A model generated the notes under the pieces. It did no database searches, was not told the origin of the DNA, and saw only the letters and a list, made by a program, of their open reading frames with translations. 23,334 nucleotides of DNA from a virus. The position numbers were made by a program, and so were the translations under genes. Every line of letters begins with the position of its first letter. Positions within the stretch are counted from its first letter, which is position 1. The DNA lies in IMG/VR virus record IMGVR_UViG_3300043353_000021, positions 1 through 23,334 of that record, one strand, 5' to 3'. This document shows positions 1 to 8,477 of this stretch, one piece after another.

Positions 1-3000
1 GTCGCCTCGCTTTGAATCTGAGCCGATTGCTGCGCCGCGGTAAACGTGGCCCCTATTGTATTGCCGGCGTCCTGTCTATTCTCTTTGCGCAAGTTAACTA
101 ATTCTTGGCGTAGCTGTCGCAGCTCCCCTGAGAAGTCCGGCAGTCCACGGATGAATGCAGAGTCCTGTGCGGGCAGAACCATTTCCTCTTTGTGCAGCAG
201 CGCTGGATAGTTGTTGAATGGCACACGGGACAGGCCTTCGGCATGCGGATACCCGAGTGCATATACATCGTTGCGCGCAGACAAGTATTCACGCAACGCT
301 TGCTCAACGCTGATGAGAGTCTTGTCCATGTTTACCAGATAACCGACCTGCGCCTCGAGTGCCTGCAGTTGCGCTTCGGCGATGAACTCTTTCGCACGGG
401 TCACACCGGCTGCGGTAGTCATCTCTTCGGTGATCTTCTTAAACAACGCGTCGTAGTCCGCACCCGAGCCGAAGAATTCCCTGCCGCCTTGCAGCAAGGC
501 CCGCGCAGCAGTTTGCATGCGCTGCACATCCTCGGCTTGATAACCTCCAGACCTCGCCTGAGCAGAAGCACCTCCGTATTGCGCCTGCAGCTCCCACATC
601 TTCTGTCCGGCTGTGAGATTGCTTAGTGTGTCGTCGACGCGCAAAGAATCATTGAAGTCCATGAACGACCGCGTGGCGGACCTCATCGCGTCACGAGTCG
701 AGGTCAAGGCATCTTTCTGCCGATCATAAGCATCACGCAAGGTATCGAGAGCCGTGTCCATGACACCGCTCAAGCGTTCGAACTTCTCCGCGGCCGACTC
801 AGTCTTCTCTGCCACCTTCTCTATGATCGGATTAAGTTCGGCAAAGGCACCGGCAACCTTCATCAACGCTGCATAGCGCTGCCTGTCCCCTTCGTTCTCG
901 AGGTTGAGCCCATCTACAATCTTGCGGAAGAAGTCCCGGTCATAGCTGCGCAATATCGCCTCAGTGAATCCTGTCCAGCCAGAGCCAGCCTTATTGAGTT
1001 CAGCAGCGATCTGCTGGTACTTGAACGACGCTTGTTCTTCTGGCTTCAGGAAGTTCGCTGTGTAGGTCGCGATGTTATTCCCGAGTGCTTCGACGCCACC
1101 GGACAATTCAGCAAGGCGCACAGCGGCCTCGAGCGAGATGCCATTGAACTGCTTCAGCACGCCGCCGAACGATTGCAACTGCTTCCAGTATTGGTTCACG
1201 GCAGACACTTGTTCGACTGCGCCGAGCTTTGCCTCATCGGTCATGCCCGCGGTAACTTTGTCGAAGTACGCCAGCAGCTGAGCGTCCATGCCCGAGTTGC
1301 GGAGTGCGTCGACCATCACGAACGCAGACCCTGCGGCCAACGCCTTCGCCAGGTCTTCCTCGCTACGTCCGACACCCTTGTCGGTGTAGCTGCCGCCAAG
1401 AGAATGGAACAACTGAACCATCGACGCTGCAGTACCTGCCGGGTCCGTCGATATGCCAACCCCGAATTTAGCCGAGGTGTTCGAAGAGCCGAGCAGCGTG
1501 GCCATGCGTCTATAGTTCGCGTTCAGGTCCTTTACCATTGTGGCGGTACTTGCATCGAATTCGTTGCCCATAGCGCCCACGCTCATAGCAGAATTGAAGC
1601 CGGCCGAGCCTTCCATCTTCGGACCGCCCTTGTGTCCGTACTTCTTATAGAGTGAGTAGGCTGCAATCGCTGCCAGGGCAACCCAGCCCGCCACGGGCAC
1701 CGCCATAAGGCCAGCGTAAGCGCCAGCGCCGACAGAGCCAATAGCACCTGCACCAGCCGCACCAGCAGCGGTGTAGCCAGCCATAGCAGCAGTGCCAACA
1801 CCGCCGAACAGTGTTGAGCCGACATACGATCCGGCCATCGAGCCCATCGTGCCCAGCATCCCGCCGCCGCCAGCCTGCGCGCCGCCCACTGCGCCGCCCA
1901 TGATGCTCGCACCAGCACCGCTCATTGCGCCCATGATTGTCGGACGCAGCACCATTGTCTTGAACAGATTCTTGATGAGGTCCGCGGCCTTGAGCGAACC
2001 TGCCATGAGTTGATCGGAGAGCGATTGTCCAACCTGTTCCCAGGCCTTCTCGAATTCGGCGCTGGCTTTCTTGGCGGACTCTGCGGCAGCGTCCGTGACT
2101 TCTTTGCTCTTGATAGCAGCAGCCAGGCGCTTACGTGCCTCTATCTCGTTGATGAGGACCTGCTTCGCTTGATCGTTGCCTTCGAACTTCGCCAGGTCGT
2201 CCTCGAGCCTGGCCACAGTGACCTCTTCGATAGCCGACTTGAGCTTGCCATGATTGGCAACCTCTTCTTCAATGGCCTGTGCCTTCTCGTGAATCTTGAC
2301 AATGTCCTTCGTGGCATTCTCAAGATTCTTTGCGTCGAAATCTTCTTGCGCTTTTAAGGCCTTGACGTCGCGTGCGTACCTTTCGTCGAATTCCTTCAGA
2401 TCACGTGCGCGTTCTTTATCGAACTCGTCCATGTCGATCTTGGCTTTTTCATCAGCAAGCCACCTGGCAGTCCTCAATGCCTCTTTCGCCAGCCTGGCAC
2501 GCTCCTTCTCTTTCTCCTTCCGCAGCTTCATCTCTGCGTCAGTCTCACCGGCTACGATCTTGATTTGCTCTTCACCTGCCGCATACATGGCGAGTGCCGC
2601 GGCAGCGTTCTGCCTGTCCAGATTTTCTTGGAACTTCTCGCCCAGGAACTTACGGTCGGCCAGTTCCTTGAGCCGGTCCATGTGGCCTTCGGCTGCTTTC
2701 ACAACGCCGGACCAATCCAACTTCAGCGCGGCATTCGATGCTTCAGCAAGAGCCTTGACCCCAGAGAGCACGCCTTCGATCACACGCATGATCGTCTCGA
2801 AGGGCGAAATGAGTTTCAGAAGGAAAGCAATAGCGTCGTTGACAAAGTTCTTGACGCTTTGATTCGCGCCGAGTAGATCTGTCTGCTTACCTAAGCCAAG
2901 CATCTCCAGCGTATTCTCATAGAGCGCATCCTTAAGCGCGGACATCCCAGGTATGAAACCAACCGTGATGGCCTGGATTGCCTGCCGCGATCTGGACGTG

Positions 3001-3707
3001 AATTCAGCATTGGCATCCGACATGGCATCGGTCTGCGCAATCATTTCTTCAGTGAGACTCGTTTGGAACTTTGTCGAGTCCGACAGTACCTTCATCACCT
3101 TGATAACTTCACCAGCGCCACGGCCGAACAGCGCCTGCATGATTTCTGTCTTCTCAACGCCGTCGGCATAGTTGCCCATCGCAGCGGCGATAGCCTGCAT
3201 GCGCTCTGCCGGGTCGAGTGCTTGGATGTCCTTGAAGCTGAGGCCAATACGATTCAGCGCCTTCGCAGCCTTGTCGCCCTCGTCGTCTGTCGACTTGAGC
3301 ACGCGCGTCATCTGGTTCATGTAGCCAGCCATGCCCTGCATGGATACACCAGCAACGTCTGCGGCGGTCTGTAGCTTGGCAATGTTGACCGCGGAGGCGC
3401 CGGTCATGTCCGCCAGGTCGGCGTACTCACCAGCCTCCATCATCAACGCATAGAGCTGCTTAACTGCGTCGATGGCCAGCTCTACAGCCTTCTCGATAGC
3501 TTGCGCGCCAAGCATACCTTTCATGAAGGATGCCGCCATCGTGTCGCCGGCATCCTTAGCGCCTGACGCACCCTTCTTCGCACCGTCGCCTACACCGGCT
3601 GCGGCCTTCTCAGCCTTCTCAGCCGAACGCGTAAAGCTGTCCAGCGATTCCTTGCCTTGATCAACCTGTCGTGAGTCGATGCCGATGCCGAGTGTAGTTA
3701 TGTCCAC
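1..3707 (-). CDS. Tail tape measure protein, C-terminus cut by window edge
   Basis: This frame stays open from a GTG at 3707 to the left edge, giving at least 1235 residues. The GTG is preceded by a strong GAGGAG site six bases upstream, which also overlaps the end of the chaperone T frame. The product fixes tail length and sits in the tube lumen before DNA ejection. The N-terminal 330 or so residues read like tape-measure proteins (tail-length domain with Gly/Ala-rich amphipathic helices). Residues about 370-555 are Lys/Glu/Ala-rich and likely coiled coil. Residues about 570-690 are a Gly/Ala-rich hydrophobic stretch able to span membrane. Near residues 1160-1177 is the VPFNNYPALLHKEEMVLPA motif, common near the C-end of these proteins. 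By analogy with lambda (853 residues, about 135 nm), the tail would be roughly 190 nm or longer. The family assignment is confident; the true end lies outside the window. Confidence 0.93.
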   Translation of the reverse strand, partial: MDITTLGIGIDSRQVDQGKESLDSFTRSAEKAEKAAAGVGDGAKKGASGAKDAGDTMAASFMKGMLGAQAIEKAVELAIDAVKQLYALMMEAGEYADLADMTGASAVNIAKLQTAADVAGVSMQGMAGYMNQMTRVLKSTDDEGDKAAKALNRIGLSFKDIQALDPAERMQAIAAAMGNYADGVEKTEIMQALFGRGAGEVIKVMKVLSDSTKFQTSLTEEMIAQTDAMSDANAEFTSRSRQAIQAITVGFIPGMSALKDALYENTLEMLGLGKQTDLLGANQSVKNFVNDAIAFLLKLISPFETIMRVIEGVLSGVKALAEASNAALKLDWSGVVKAAEGHMDRLKELADRKFLGEKFQENLDRQNAAAALAMYAAGEEQIKIVAGETDAEMKLRKEKEKERARLAKEALRTARWLADEKAKIDMDEFDKERARDLKEFDERYARDVKALKAQEDFDAKNLENATKDIVKIHEKAQAIEEEVANHGKLKSAIEEVTVARLEDDLAKFEGNDQAKQVLINEIEARKRLAAAIKSKEVTDAAAESAKKASAEFEKAWEQVGQSLSDQLMAGSLKAADLIKNLFKTMVLRPTIMGAMSGAGASIMGGAVGGAQAGGGGMLGTMGSMAGSYVGSTLFGGVGTAAMAGYTAAGAAGAGAIGSVGAGAYAGLMAVPVAGWVALAAIAAYSLYKKYGHKGGPKMEGSAGFNSAMSVGAMGNEFDASTATMVKDLNANYRRMATLLGSSNTSAKFGVGISTDPAGTAASMVQLFHSLGGSYTDKGVGRSEEDLAKALAAGSAFVMVDALRNSGMDAQLLAYFDKVTAGMTDEAKLGAVEQVSAVNQYWKQLQSFGGVLKQFNGISLEAAVRLAELSGGVEALGNNIATYTANFLKPEEQASFKYQQIAAELNKAGSGWTGFTEAILRSYDRDFFRKIVDGLNLENEGDRQRYAALMKVAGAFAELNPIIEKVAEKTESAAEKFERLSGVMDTALDTLRDAYDRQKDALTSTRDAMRSATRSFMDFNDSLRVDDTLSNLTAGQKMWELQAQYGGASAQARSGGYQAEDVQRMQTAARALLQGGREFFGSGADYDALFKKITEEMTTAAGVTRAKEFIAEAQLQALEAQVGYLVNMDKTLISVEQALREYLSARNDVYALGYPHAEGLSRVPFNNYPALLHKEEMVLPAQDSAFIRGLPDFSGELRQLRQELVNLRKENRQDAGNTIGATFTAAQQSAQIQSEA

Positions 3708-3710
3708 AGA

Positions 3711-4097
3711 CTACTCCTCGGGCTCGGACTCGTCCGGCTGCTCATCCTTATCGCGCGCATCGCGCATGGTCCTGTCCATACGTATAAGCACATCGAGTTC
3801 CCACGATGTTGGAACGATGCTGCGGTTGTTGAAGAACGCTTGCAGTTCATGCTCGGAGATAGCAGCCAGGCCGAAGCCTGGCGTGCGCGTGCTGCTAAGA
3901 CGAAGGAACCACTCCCAAAGATAGTCCGTTCCAGGTGGCATAGACCACTTGCGAATCGCGACAAGTTCATCAGGAGGAACACCATTCATCCTTTCAACAA
4001 CAAGCAGAGTCTCTAACAGCGTTACGCCGTCTTTGCCTCTTTTACTGCCGCGGGAACTGGCTTCAACGAAGGCGCAGATGTCTTCTGCGATTGCTTC
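3711..4097 (-). CDS. Tail assembly chaperone T extension, made by -1 frameshift from the G gene
   Basis: This is the downstream (-1) frame of a lambda gpG/gpGT-type pair. It is open from the slippery site at 4103-4097 to a TAG at 3711, adding 128 residues to the first 133 of the G protein for a fusion of about 261. The first part encodes EAIAEDICAFVEASS and later GVTLLETLLVVERMNG, sensible protein sequence lying upstream of the only ATG (3989). That ATG has no usable Shine-Dalgarno at proper spacing, because AAGG abuts it directly. Later come a WSMPPGTDYLWEWFLRL stretch and an acidic tail rich in D and E. In known phages the G and GT forms are made in a fixed ratio and coat the tape measure during tube assembly. 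Its place directly before the tape measure fits. Independent initiation at 3989, giving 92 residues, is the alternative. Confidence 0.82.
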   Translation of the reverse strand, partial: EAIAEDICAFVEASSRGSKRGKDGVTLLETLLVVERMNGVPPDELVAIRKWSMPPGTDYLWEWFLRLSSTRTPGFGLAAISEHELQAFFNNRSIVPTSWELDVLIRMDRTMRDARDKDEQPDESEPEE

Positions 4098-4495
4098 AAA
4101 AAAGCGGCCTCGTCCTCCAGACCTTGAAGGATGCGGTCCTTCCAGCTTGGCTTCACAGCCAGTATCTGCACGACACGCTCATTGCTGAACGGCGCCGGCT
4201 GTCCCTTCACCGTAAAGCCGAACCAGCCGACGCACACGGCAGCAGCTACCTCGAACTCGTTCTGCCGAAGCGTGGAGTCGAGCTGCTCGGCGCCTTCTTC
4301 GGTCTTGAGATCGAAGCGTGTCCGCTTCACAGCCTGGCGACGAATAGCTCGCTGCCGCTGGTTCGCGAGTGTCTTCTGATATTGGTCCGAGTCTTTGCCG
4401 ACGATGATGAACCCCTCGAGGGGCTCACCTTCTTCGTCCCAGCCCACGGCAACGCGTTGCGTGTTGAGCTCTTCTTGAATTTGCTCTAGTTCCAT
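4022..4495 (-). CDS. Tail assembly chaperone G protein (zero-frame product)
   Basis: This 157-residue protein is in the lambda gpG position: after the tube gene and before the tape measure. The ATG at 4495 overlaps the stop of the preceding glycosidase-domain gene in a TAATG junction, so translation is probably coupled. The N-terminal half carries GFIIVGKDSDQYQ, and the C-terminal part has FTVKGQPAPFSNERVVQI followed by LAVKPSWKDRILQGLEDEAA. This is typical of small tail chaperones in which a growing-residue-number check is followed by an incoming-frame shift. The slippery heptamer covers codons 132-133. Ribosomes that do not shift add a Lys/Ala-rich tail and stop at 4022. Family assignment rests on position, size and the frameshift rather than a catalytic motif. 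Confidence 0.8.
   Translation of the reverse strand: MELEQIQEELNTQRVAVGWDEEGEPLEGFIIVGKDSDQYQKTLANQRQRAIRRQAVKRTRFDLKTEEGAEQLDSTLRQNEFEVAAAVCVGWFGFTVKGQPAPFSNERVVQILAVKPSWKDRILQGLEDEAAFLKQSQKTSAPSLKPVPAAVKEAKTA
4097..4103 (-). promoter_or_regulatory. Programmed -1 ribosomal frameshift heptamer TTTTTTG
   Basis: On the minus strand the zero-frame codons are GCT TTT TTG, so the heptamer T TTT TTG fits the X XXY YYZ rule for -1 slippage. After slippage the next codon is GAA at 4097, which lies in exactly the frame of the downstream open frame ending at 3711. Both frames are open for the 75 bases between the slip site and the G stop codon (TAA at 4024-4022). The position, late in the chaperone gene just before the tape measure, is where such sites occur in many siphoviruses. 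No obvious strong stimulatory hairpin was found by eye. Confidence 0.8.
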
Positions 4496-6015
4496 TACTT
4501 TACCTTGAAGTCGTAGATGGTGACGTCACCGACGCCGTAGACAGCCTCGATGCCGACCTGCGCGCTGGTGCAGTATTCAGTCCCTCGGCACATTGCGACG
4601 CCGTTGTACTTGGCCGTCTTCATGTGCGCGACGAACTTGGCGAAGTCCAAGTGGACGTTGCCCTGCGCATCGGTGGGATGATTCTCGCCATCGTGCTGGA
4701 AGACGATGAACTTCCAGCCTGTCCGCGGCTGGCCTGTTTCTTCGTTCGTGAACTTGCCATTGAGCCCGCCGAACGTGTACTTGTCGCCGGCGAAGTAGAC
4801 GTGATAGACAACGCCATCGATCGTCGTGTCATGGCTGTACCAGCCAGGGTTGCGGCCATTCGGATGCTTGCCGTAGTTCCCGCCATTACCCATCGGGATC
4901 ATAATCTCGTGTGTGATGGACGAGTTGCCGAAGCCTTCACCCTGATCCGGTGTCTCTTGGAGCCAGATGTCCCATGCCAGGTGCCACCGCCCAGAGGTAG
5001 CTGCGTTCTTCGCCCACTTCATGTCCGCCACGAGTGAGCCCGGCGTCATGTTGCTCAGCTTCATAGGGAGCTTGCAGTTCGGCGTGGTACCAGAGGGTGC
5101 CTTCGTAATTATGGAGCCGCCTTGCGCTTGCCAGAGGGCAGCAATGTTGCTTGGCGTTCCAGAGGGAGCTGTCGGGACAGTCTTACCATCCGGAGCGCGC
5201 ACCACGTACTCCCAGGCGGGCCATTGCTGGGTGTTGTAGTGACCTGGCATGGCGCCGTAGATGATGGCGGGATAGCACTTGACTTCGCTATAGGCGGAGT
5301 TGTCGTTGATCTTCTCTCCGGCCTGATTGAACTCGGGCCAGCGCCACTTGATGCGTGCGGCAACACCGCCGTTGGACACTGTCAGCGAACGCTCGACCTC
5401 CTGCATGAATTGGTGGGCTTGCGTGCCTTCGTCAATGCCGCGCCGTCCCCAGCGGTTGTCGATGATCCAGTAGCCATCAATCTCCAGCATATCGGCAGGG
5501 TGCCGTGCCATGTTGGCAACGGTCGGGACAGAGCCAGATGGCGCTACAGGCGGAGGTGCAGAGGTGGGCGGAGGTCCGGCGCGTGGGTCAGTGGCCCCTT
5601 CCCACTTGTCGGCGTTCCACTTCCACCAGCCGCCTGCAGCATTCGATTGATACACAGCGCCGCCCGAGTACAGCAGCAGCTTCACGTTCGAAGAGATGGT
5701 GTCGACGTTGTTGCGCCGGACAACACCGTCGGTCACGGTCCAGCGCGCACCAGATGCGTCGGTAATGCCGTCGCCAGGTGGCAACGACGTGCCGCTGGGG
5801 CTCTCCGCACCAGCAGCAGGAGGCGGTGCGGACGTGGGCGGAGGCGTGGGCGCTGCCGTAGGAGGTGGCGAAGGCGACGGCACTGGTGATGGTGCAGGCG
5901 CGGAACCGGACGGCGTGAACGTACCGACAAACTTGCCGGTGAGCGTGCCATCGAATGTCCCGGTGAGAGTTGTCTGCGCAGGGGCTCTCCTGCTGTCTGC
6001 ACCATCGTCTGCCAT
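4495..6015 (-). CDS. Virion/tail protein with GH12-like beta-glucanase domain and Pro-rich linkers
   Basis: This is a 506-residue modular protein. The ATG at 6015 is preceded by GGAG seven bases upstream. Residues 16-33 carry a repeating TGxF pattern (LTGTFDGTLTGKFVGTF), possibly a virion anchor. A Pro/Ser/Ala linker spans about 34-80. Residues 83-145 form a small Trp-rich domain (WTVTDGVV, YQSNAAGGWWKW) resembling modules seen beside carbohydrate-active domains. A second Pro-rich linker follows. Residues about 165-506 match glycoside hydrolase family 12 landmarks in order: YWIIDNRWG (182-190), VKCYP (245-249), AWDIWL (347-352), HEIMI with nucleophile-position E370, and VGIEAVYG with acid/base-position E490. 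Family members cleave beta-1,4-glucans or xyloglucan, so the protein may digest cellulose-like or other beta-glucan exopolysaccharide at the cell surface. Signal peptide absent, as expected for a virion part. The fold is confident; substrate and activity are inferred. Confidence 0.85.
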   Translation of the reverse strand: MADDGADSRRAPAQTTLTGTFDGTLTGKFVGTFTPSGSAPAPSPVPSPSPPPTAAPTPPPTSAPPPAAGAESPSGTSLPPGDGITDASGARWTVTDGVVRRNNVDTISSNVKLLLYSGGAVYQSNAAGGWWKWNADKWEGATDPRAGPPPTSAPPPVAPSGSVPTVANMARHPADMLEIDGYWIIDNRWGRRGIDEGTQAHQFMQEVERSLTVSNGGVAARIKWRWPEFNQAGEKINDNSAYSEVKCYPAIIYGAMPGHYNTQQWPAWEYVVRAPDGKTVPTAPSGTPSNIAALWQAQGGSIITKAPSGTTPNCKLPMKLSNMTPGSLVADMKWAKNAATSGRWHLAWDIWLQETPDQGEGFGNSSITHEIMIPMGNGGNYGKHPNGRNPGWYSHDTTIDGVVYHVYFAGDKYTFGGLNGKFTNEETGQPRTGWKFIVFQHDGENHPTDAQGNVHLDFAKFVAHMKTAKYNGVAMCRGTEYCTSAQVGIEAVYGVGDVTIYDFKVK

Positions 6016-6033
6016 GTGAATGCTCCGGTTGGA

Positions 6034-7257
6034 TTACGAAGGAACGACCGCGCTGTCTTGCAGCTCGATCGTCGTGGCATTCGCCGCCAGTGTAGGACCG
6101 CCAAGGTCGTTGAACAAGGCGACGAAGTTATACGTGCGCTTGAGGCCCGTTTCCACGTCGTCCGGCGTACTCGAGTTGAGCTTCACCTTCTGGAGTGAGA
6201 ACGTATTGAAGTCTGCGGTGTCTGCATTACTCGCAGCCAGCGCGGACACGATGGTCGTCTCGACTTCATCGTCGTACAAGTCCGGGATTTCCGCGCTGTC
6301 GTAATAGGCTGTGAAGCTGCCGGTGGCCATGAGCTTGCCGGTGAACACGTCCGGACGGATGTTGTCGCCCACGACAGGGTCAGCAACCGCGCCACGGGCG
6401 TCCAGGGTGAGCGAGAGGTCGGTCACTGTACCGCGGCGAGTGCCGTTCACGACAAGCGCACCACCGGCCGCGACCATCACGCCAGTCGTTGTCTCGTTCA
6501 GCGGCGCGGAGAAGTAGCGTGTGACGTCCTTCGATTGGTCCAAGCCCAAGAAGGTCCAGTCCAGGCCGGCGTTGCCGGAGCCAGGCAGACGCACGTTCAC
6601 GGAGGAAGCCTTGACGTCCTGATTGCGCTGGCTGCGTGGGACTTCCGGGAACCATTCTTCGGCGGTGTAGTAGATGTCGGTGTGCCCTGTCTCCGGGACA
6701 AACGTGACACCGCCTGGGAACATAAACGCCGATGCCGCTACCGCGGTCTCGATAGACGGGGCTTTGCGATTCAGTGGAATCACGGTGAGGATCAACGCAG
6801 ACACGCCAACGATCAGCATGTTGCGGCGCGAGTTTGCATTCAAGCCCGCAGTCGGACGAATGACGCGACCGATCTTCGCACCATCCGTGAGCCACGAACC
6901 CGTCGTGCGTGTGATGGTGTACGTCGGACCAGCGCCAGCAACCGTTGCCGTGACGCCAGAGATGTTCGCGACTGCGGTGAACTCACGCATCAGCAGCGCT
7001 GCGAAGAAGTCTGCATACGTGCCAGGCGAGAACAGACCGGCGATGGAGCCGTTGACGGTCACTGCACCATGCCGCGAGGACATAAGCTGCTTGCGCGACG
7101 TCTGCTCGGACTCGGTTGTATAGGACTCTTTCGAACGGTCGAAGGTCGAAGTGTCGCGGCGAATAACTTGTCCGCCAGTGCCAGGAACCGCGAGTGTGCC
7201 CTTCGCAGTTTGCCGCTTCATGATTAGGAGCTTATTCGCACCTTTTGCGATTGCCAT
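6034..7257 (-). CDS. Major tail tube protein
   Basis: This 407-residue protein has an ATG at 7257, with GAGGA upstream at about seven bases. It resembles tail tube proteins of long-tailed phages: the N-terminus MAIAKGANKLLIMKRQTAKG with an early GTGGQVIRRD, a beta-rich body, and repeated 'polarity' phrases such as GLFSPGTYADFFAALL and GKLMATGSFTAYYDSAEI. Tube proteins polymerise as stacked hexamers around the tape measure. Its position fits: immediately after the tail terminator and before the chaperones, interrupted only by the glycosidase-domain gene. It is longer than many tube proteins (often 200-350), so it may hold an extra beta domain exposed on the tail surface. There are no cysteines in the parts inspected. 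The alternative would be another tail structural protein. Confidence 0.82.
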   Translation of the reverse strand: MAIAKGANKLLIMKRQTAKGTLAVPGTGGQVIRRDTSTFDRSKESYTTESEQTSRKQLMSSRHGAVTVNGSIAGLFSPGTYADFFAALLMREFTAVANISGVTATVAGAGPTYTITRTTGSWLTDGAKIGRVIRPTAGLNANSRRNMLIVGVSALILTVIPLNRKAPSIETAVAASAFMFPGGVTFVPETGHTDIYYTAEEWFPEVPRSQRNQDVKASSVNVRLPGSGNAGLDWTFLGLDQSKDVTRYFSAPLNETTTGVMVAAGGALVVNGTRRGTVTDLSLTLDARGAVADPVVGDNIRPDVFTGKLMATGSFTAYYDSAEIPDLYDDEVETTIVSALAASNADTADFNTFSLQKVKLNSSTPDDVETGLKRTYNFVALFNDLGGPTLAANATTIELQDSAVVPS

Positions 7258-7288
7258 GATGGTGTCCTCAAGAAGAACCGTTGATCTT

Positions 7289-7696
7289 TCAACTACTTAC
7301 TTGCGCTTGCCAGTAAATAGTCACCGGAACCCGCCATTGCCCATCTGCCGGCACAGCGGCCGCTACGGTTGGGACACGGGTAATTATCGTAGAAACGCCG
7401 TCTTCAACCAAAGTTGTGCCCCGACGGAAGTGGGTGCGCAATGCGTCTACTCGGTTCTCAGCGTCCCTCGGACCTTTACCCTGCGGATAGAACAACGCGA
7501 CTTGCAGGAAACCTTGTTCGATGAACGTGAGCGTGTCCATCGGTGTGATCGGATCATTGGGAACGAATCGCGCCTCTTGATACACCGAGCCATCAGCCGG
7601 TGGAGAGAACGACACGTTGTCCCAGGCCGTAGGAACGCCCGGTGTAAGAGCTGCCAGATGCTTCTCGAGGGCGCGACGTATTTGCGGCAGGCTCAT
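7289..7696 (-). CDS. Tail terminator protein (DUF4128-like)
   Basis: This 135-residue protein starts at the ATG at 7696, which overlaps the preceding stop codon (ATGA) and follows GAGGAG. A longer frame reaching 7786 exists but would run into the gp10-like gene and lacks a site. The sequence MSLPQIRRALEKHLAAL, then VSFSPPADGSVYQEARFVPN and later TLTFIEQGFLQVALFYPQG, followed by DALRTHF and a closing VPVTIYW, is the usual pattern of tail terminator proteins (lambda gpU or Gp13-like). These cap the finished tube and bind the head-side connector. Order (gp10-like, terminator, tube) agrees. Confidence 0.8.
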   Translation of the reverse strand: MSLPQIRRALEKHLAALTPGVPTAWDNVSFSPPADGSVYQEARFVPNDPITPMDTLTFIEQGFLQVALFYPQGKGPRDAENRVDALRTHFRRGTTLVEDGVSTIITRVPTVAAAVPADGQWRVPVTIYWQAQVSS

Positions 7697-8109
7697 AAGC
7701 TCCTCACCGCAGCGGCAATGTAGTCTGAATATCGTTGCACTGTTAAGCGCACGATGCCAGGTGGCGACGGTGCCTGCTTCGACCATCCATATTCCAGACG
7801 CCTTGCGTATGGCAATGAATTGGTAATGTAGACAACACCGCCTGCACGCACTTGGCTAACCGCAGCGGCCACGCGTGGAACAGATACAGTCCCGATCGTT
7901 CCGAAACCGTCTTCCTTGTCGACTACTTGAATCGTCGTCGTGTCCGGCGAGCCGACACCTATCATCCAGTTCCCGCGGAACCGGCCTGTGTCGACTGGCG
8001 ACATCCGAGTCATCGCAACGGTCATATCGATCACGACCTTTCGCACAATGAGGTCCATGGACAAGTTTGTCTTCTCCTGGAACTTGCGGATGTCGTCACT
8101 GAAGCTCAT
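7693..8109 (-). CDS. HK97 gp10-like tail completion / head-tail joining protein
   Basis: This 138-residue protein has an ATG at 8109 that overlaps the upstream stop by four bases (ATGA), with GAGGGG just ahead. The HK97 gp10-like pattern is clear: an N-terminal helix, the phrase MTRMSPVDTGRFRGNW at about 33-48, and YARRLEYGWSKQAPSPPGIV at about 101-120, ending in a helix. Members lie between head-closure and tail-terminator genes and help join head to tail. The flanking genes here fit that order exactly. Confidence 0.88.
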   Translation of the reverse strand: MSFSDDIRKFQEKTNLSMDLIVRKVVIDMTVAMTRMSPVDTGRFRGNWMIGVGSPDTTTIQVVDKEDGFGTIGTVSVPRVAAAVSQVRAGGVVYITNSLPYARRLEYGWSKQAPSPPGIVRLTVQRYSDYIAAAVRSL

Positions 8110-8477
8110 GTGCCCCTCGCCTGTACTTCATGAAGGACGACCACGCCTGCAGGCTGTAGCGGGCGAGACTCCACAACTTCGAGCCGAGTCGCACCAAGCG
8201 TGATGACATCACCGCTCTGCGGAGTCGTGCCCAGGCTAGGAGCAATAAGCACGCGACGATCTCCACTCTGTATGAGTGAACCATCAACCTCGCGTTGTGA
8301 GTATTCAAATTCAACACCGTAGGCACTCCATACTTGTTCACCGCCTTCTTCCACGATGCCGGAATCTGGGTCGTATCCACCAGCCTCGCCCGGACGTGTG
8401 AGCAGCACAATCTGTCCGAGTTCGTTGAGCAGGTCGACAGCGGCCTGTGCTAGCTCGTCGTAGAGTGCTGCGGCCAC
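8106..8477 (-). CDS. Head-closure / stopper-like connector protein
   Basis: This 123-residue protein starts with GTG at 8477, which shares one base with the preceding TAG stop (TAGTG); GAGAG lies about six bases upstream. The sequence has a helical start (MAAALYDELAQAAVDLLNEL) followed by a beta-rich body, including GVEFEYSQREVDGSLIQSG, DRRVLIAPS and a closing RLEVVESRPLQPAGVVVLHE. This resembles small neck or stopper proteins that plug the portal channel after packaging. Assignment is mainly from size, predicted beta content and location between the adaptor and the gp10-like gene. No catalytic motif is seen. Confidence 0.65.
   Translation of the reverse strand: MAAALYDELAQAAVDLLNELGQIVLLTRPGEAGGYDPDSGIVEEGGEQVWSAYGVEFEYSQREVDGSLIQSGDRRVLIAPSLGTTPQSGDVITLGATRLEVVESRPLQPAGVVVLHEVQARGT

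Noticed and set aside
5122-5889. A 255-codon plus-strand frame inside the glycosidase-domain gene
   Set aside because: It is opposite the clear GH12-like protein, and its C-terminal half is an Arg/Gly shadow of the Pro-rich linker.
7280-7293. GTTGA/TCAAC hairpin between the tail terminator and tail tube genes
   Set aside because: A five-base AT-rich stem overlapping a stop codon; expected by chance and lacking a T-run.
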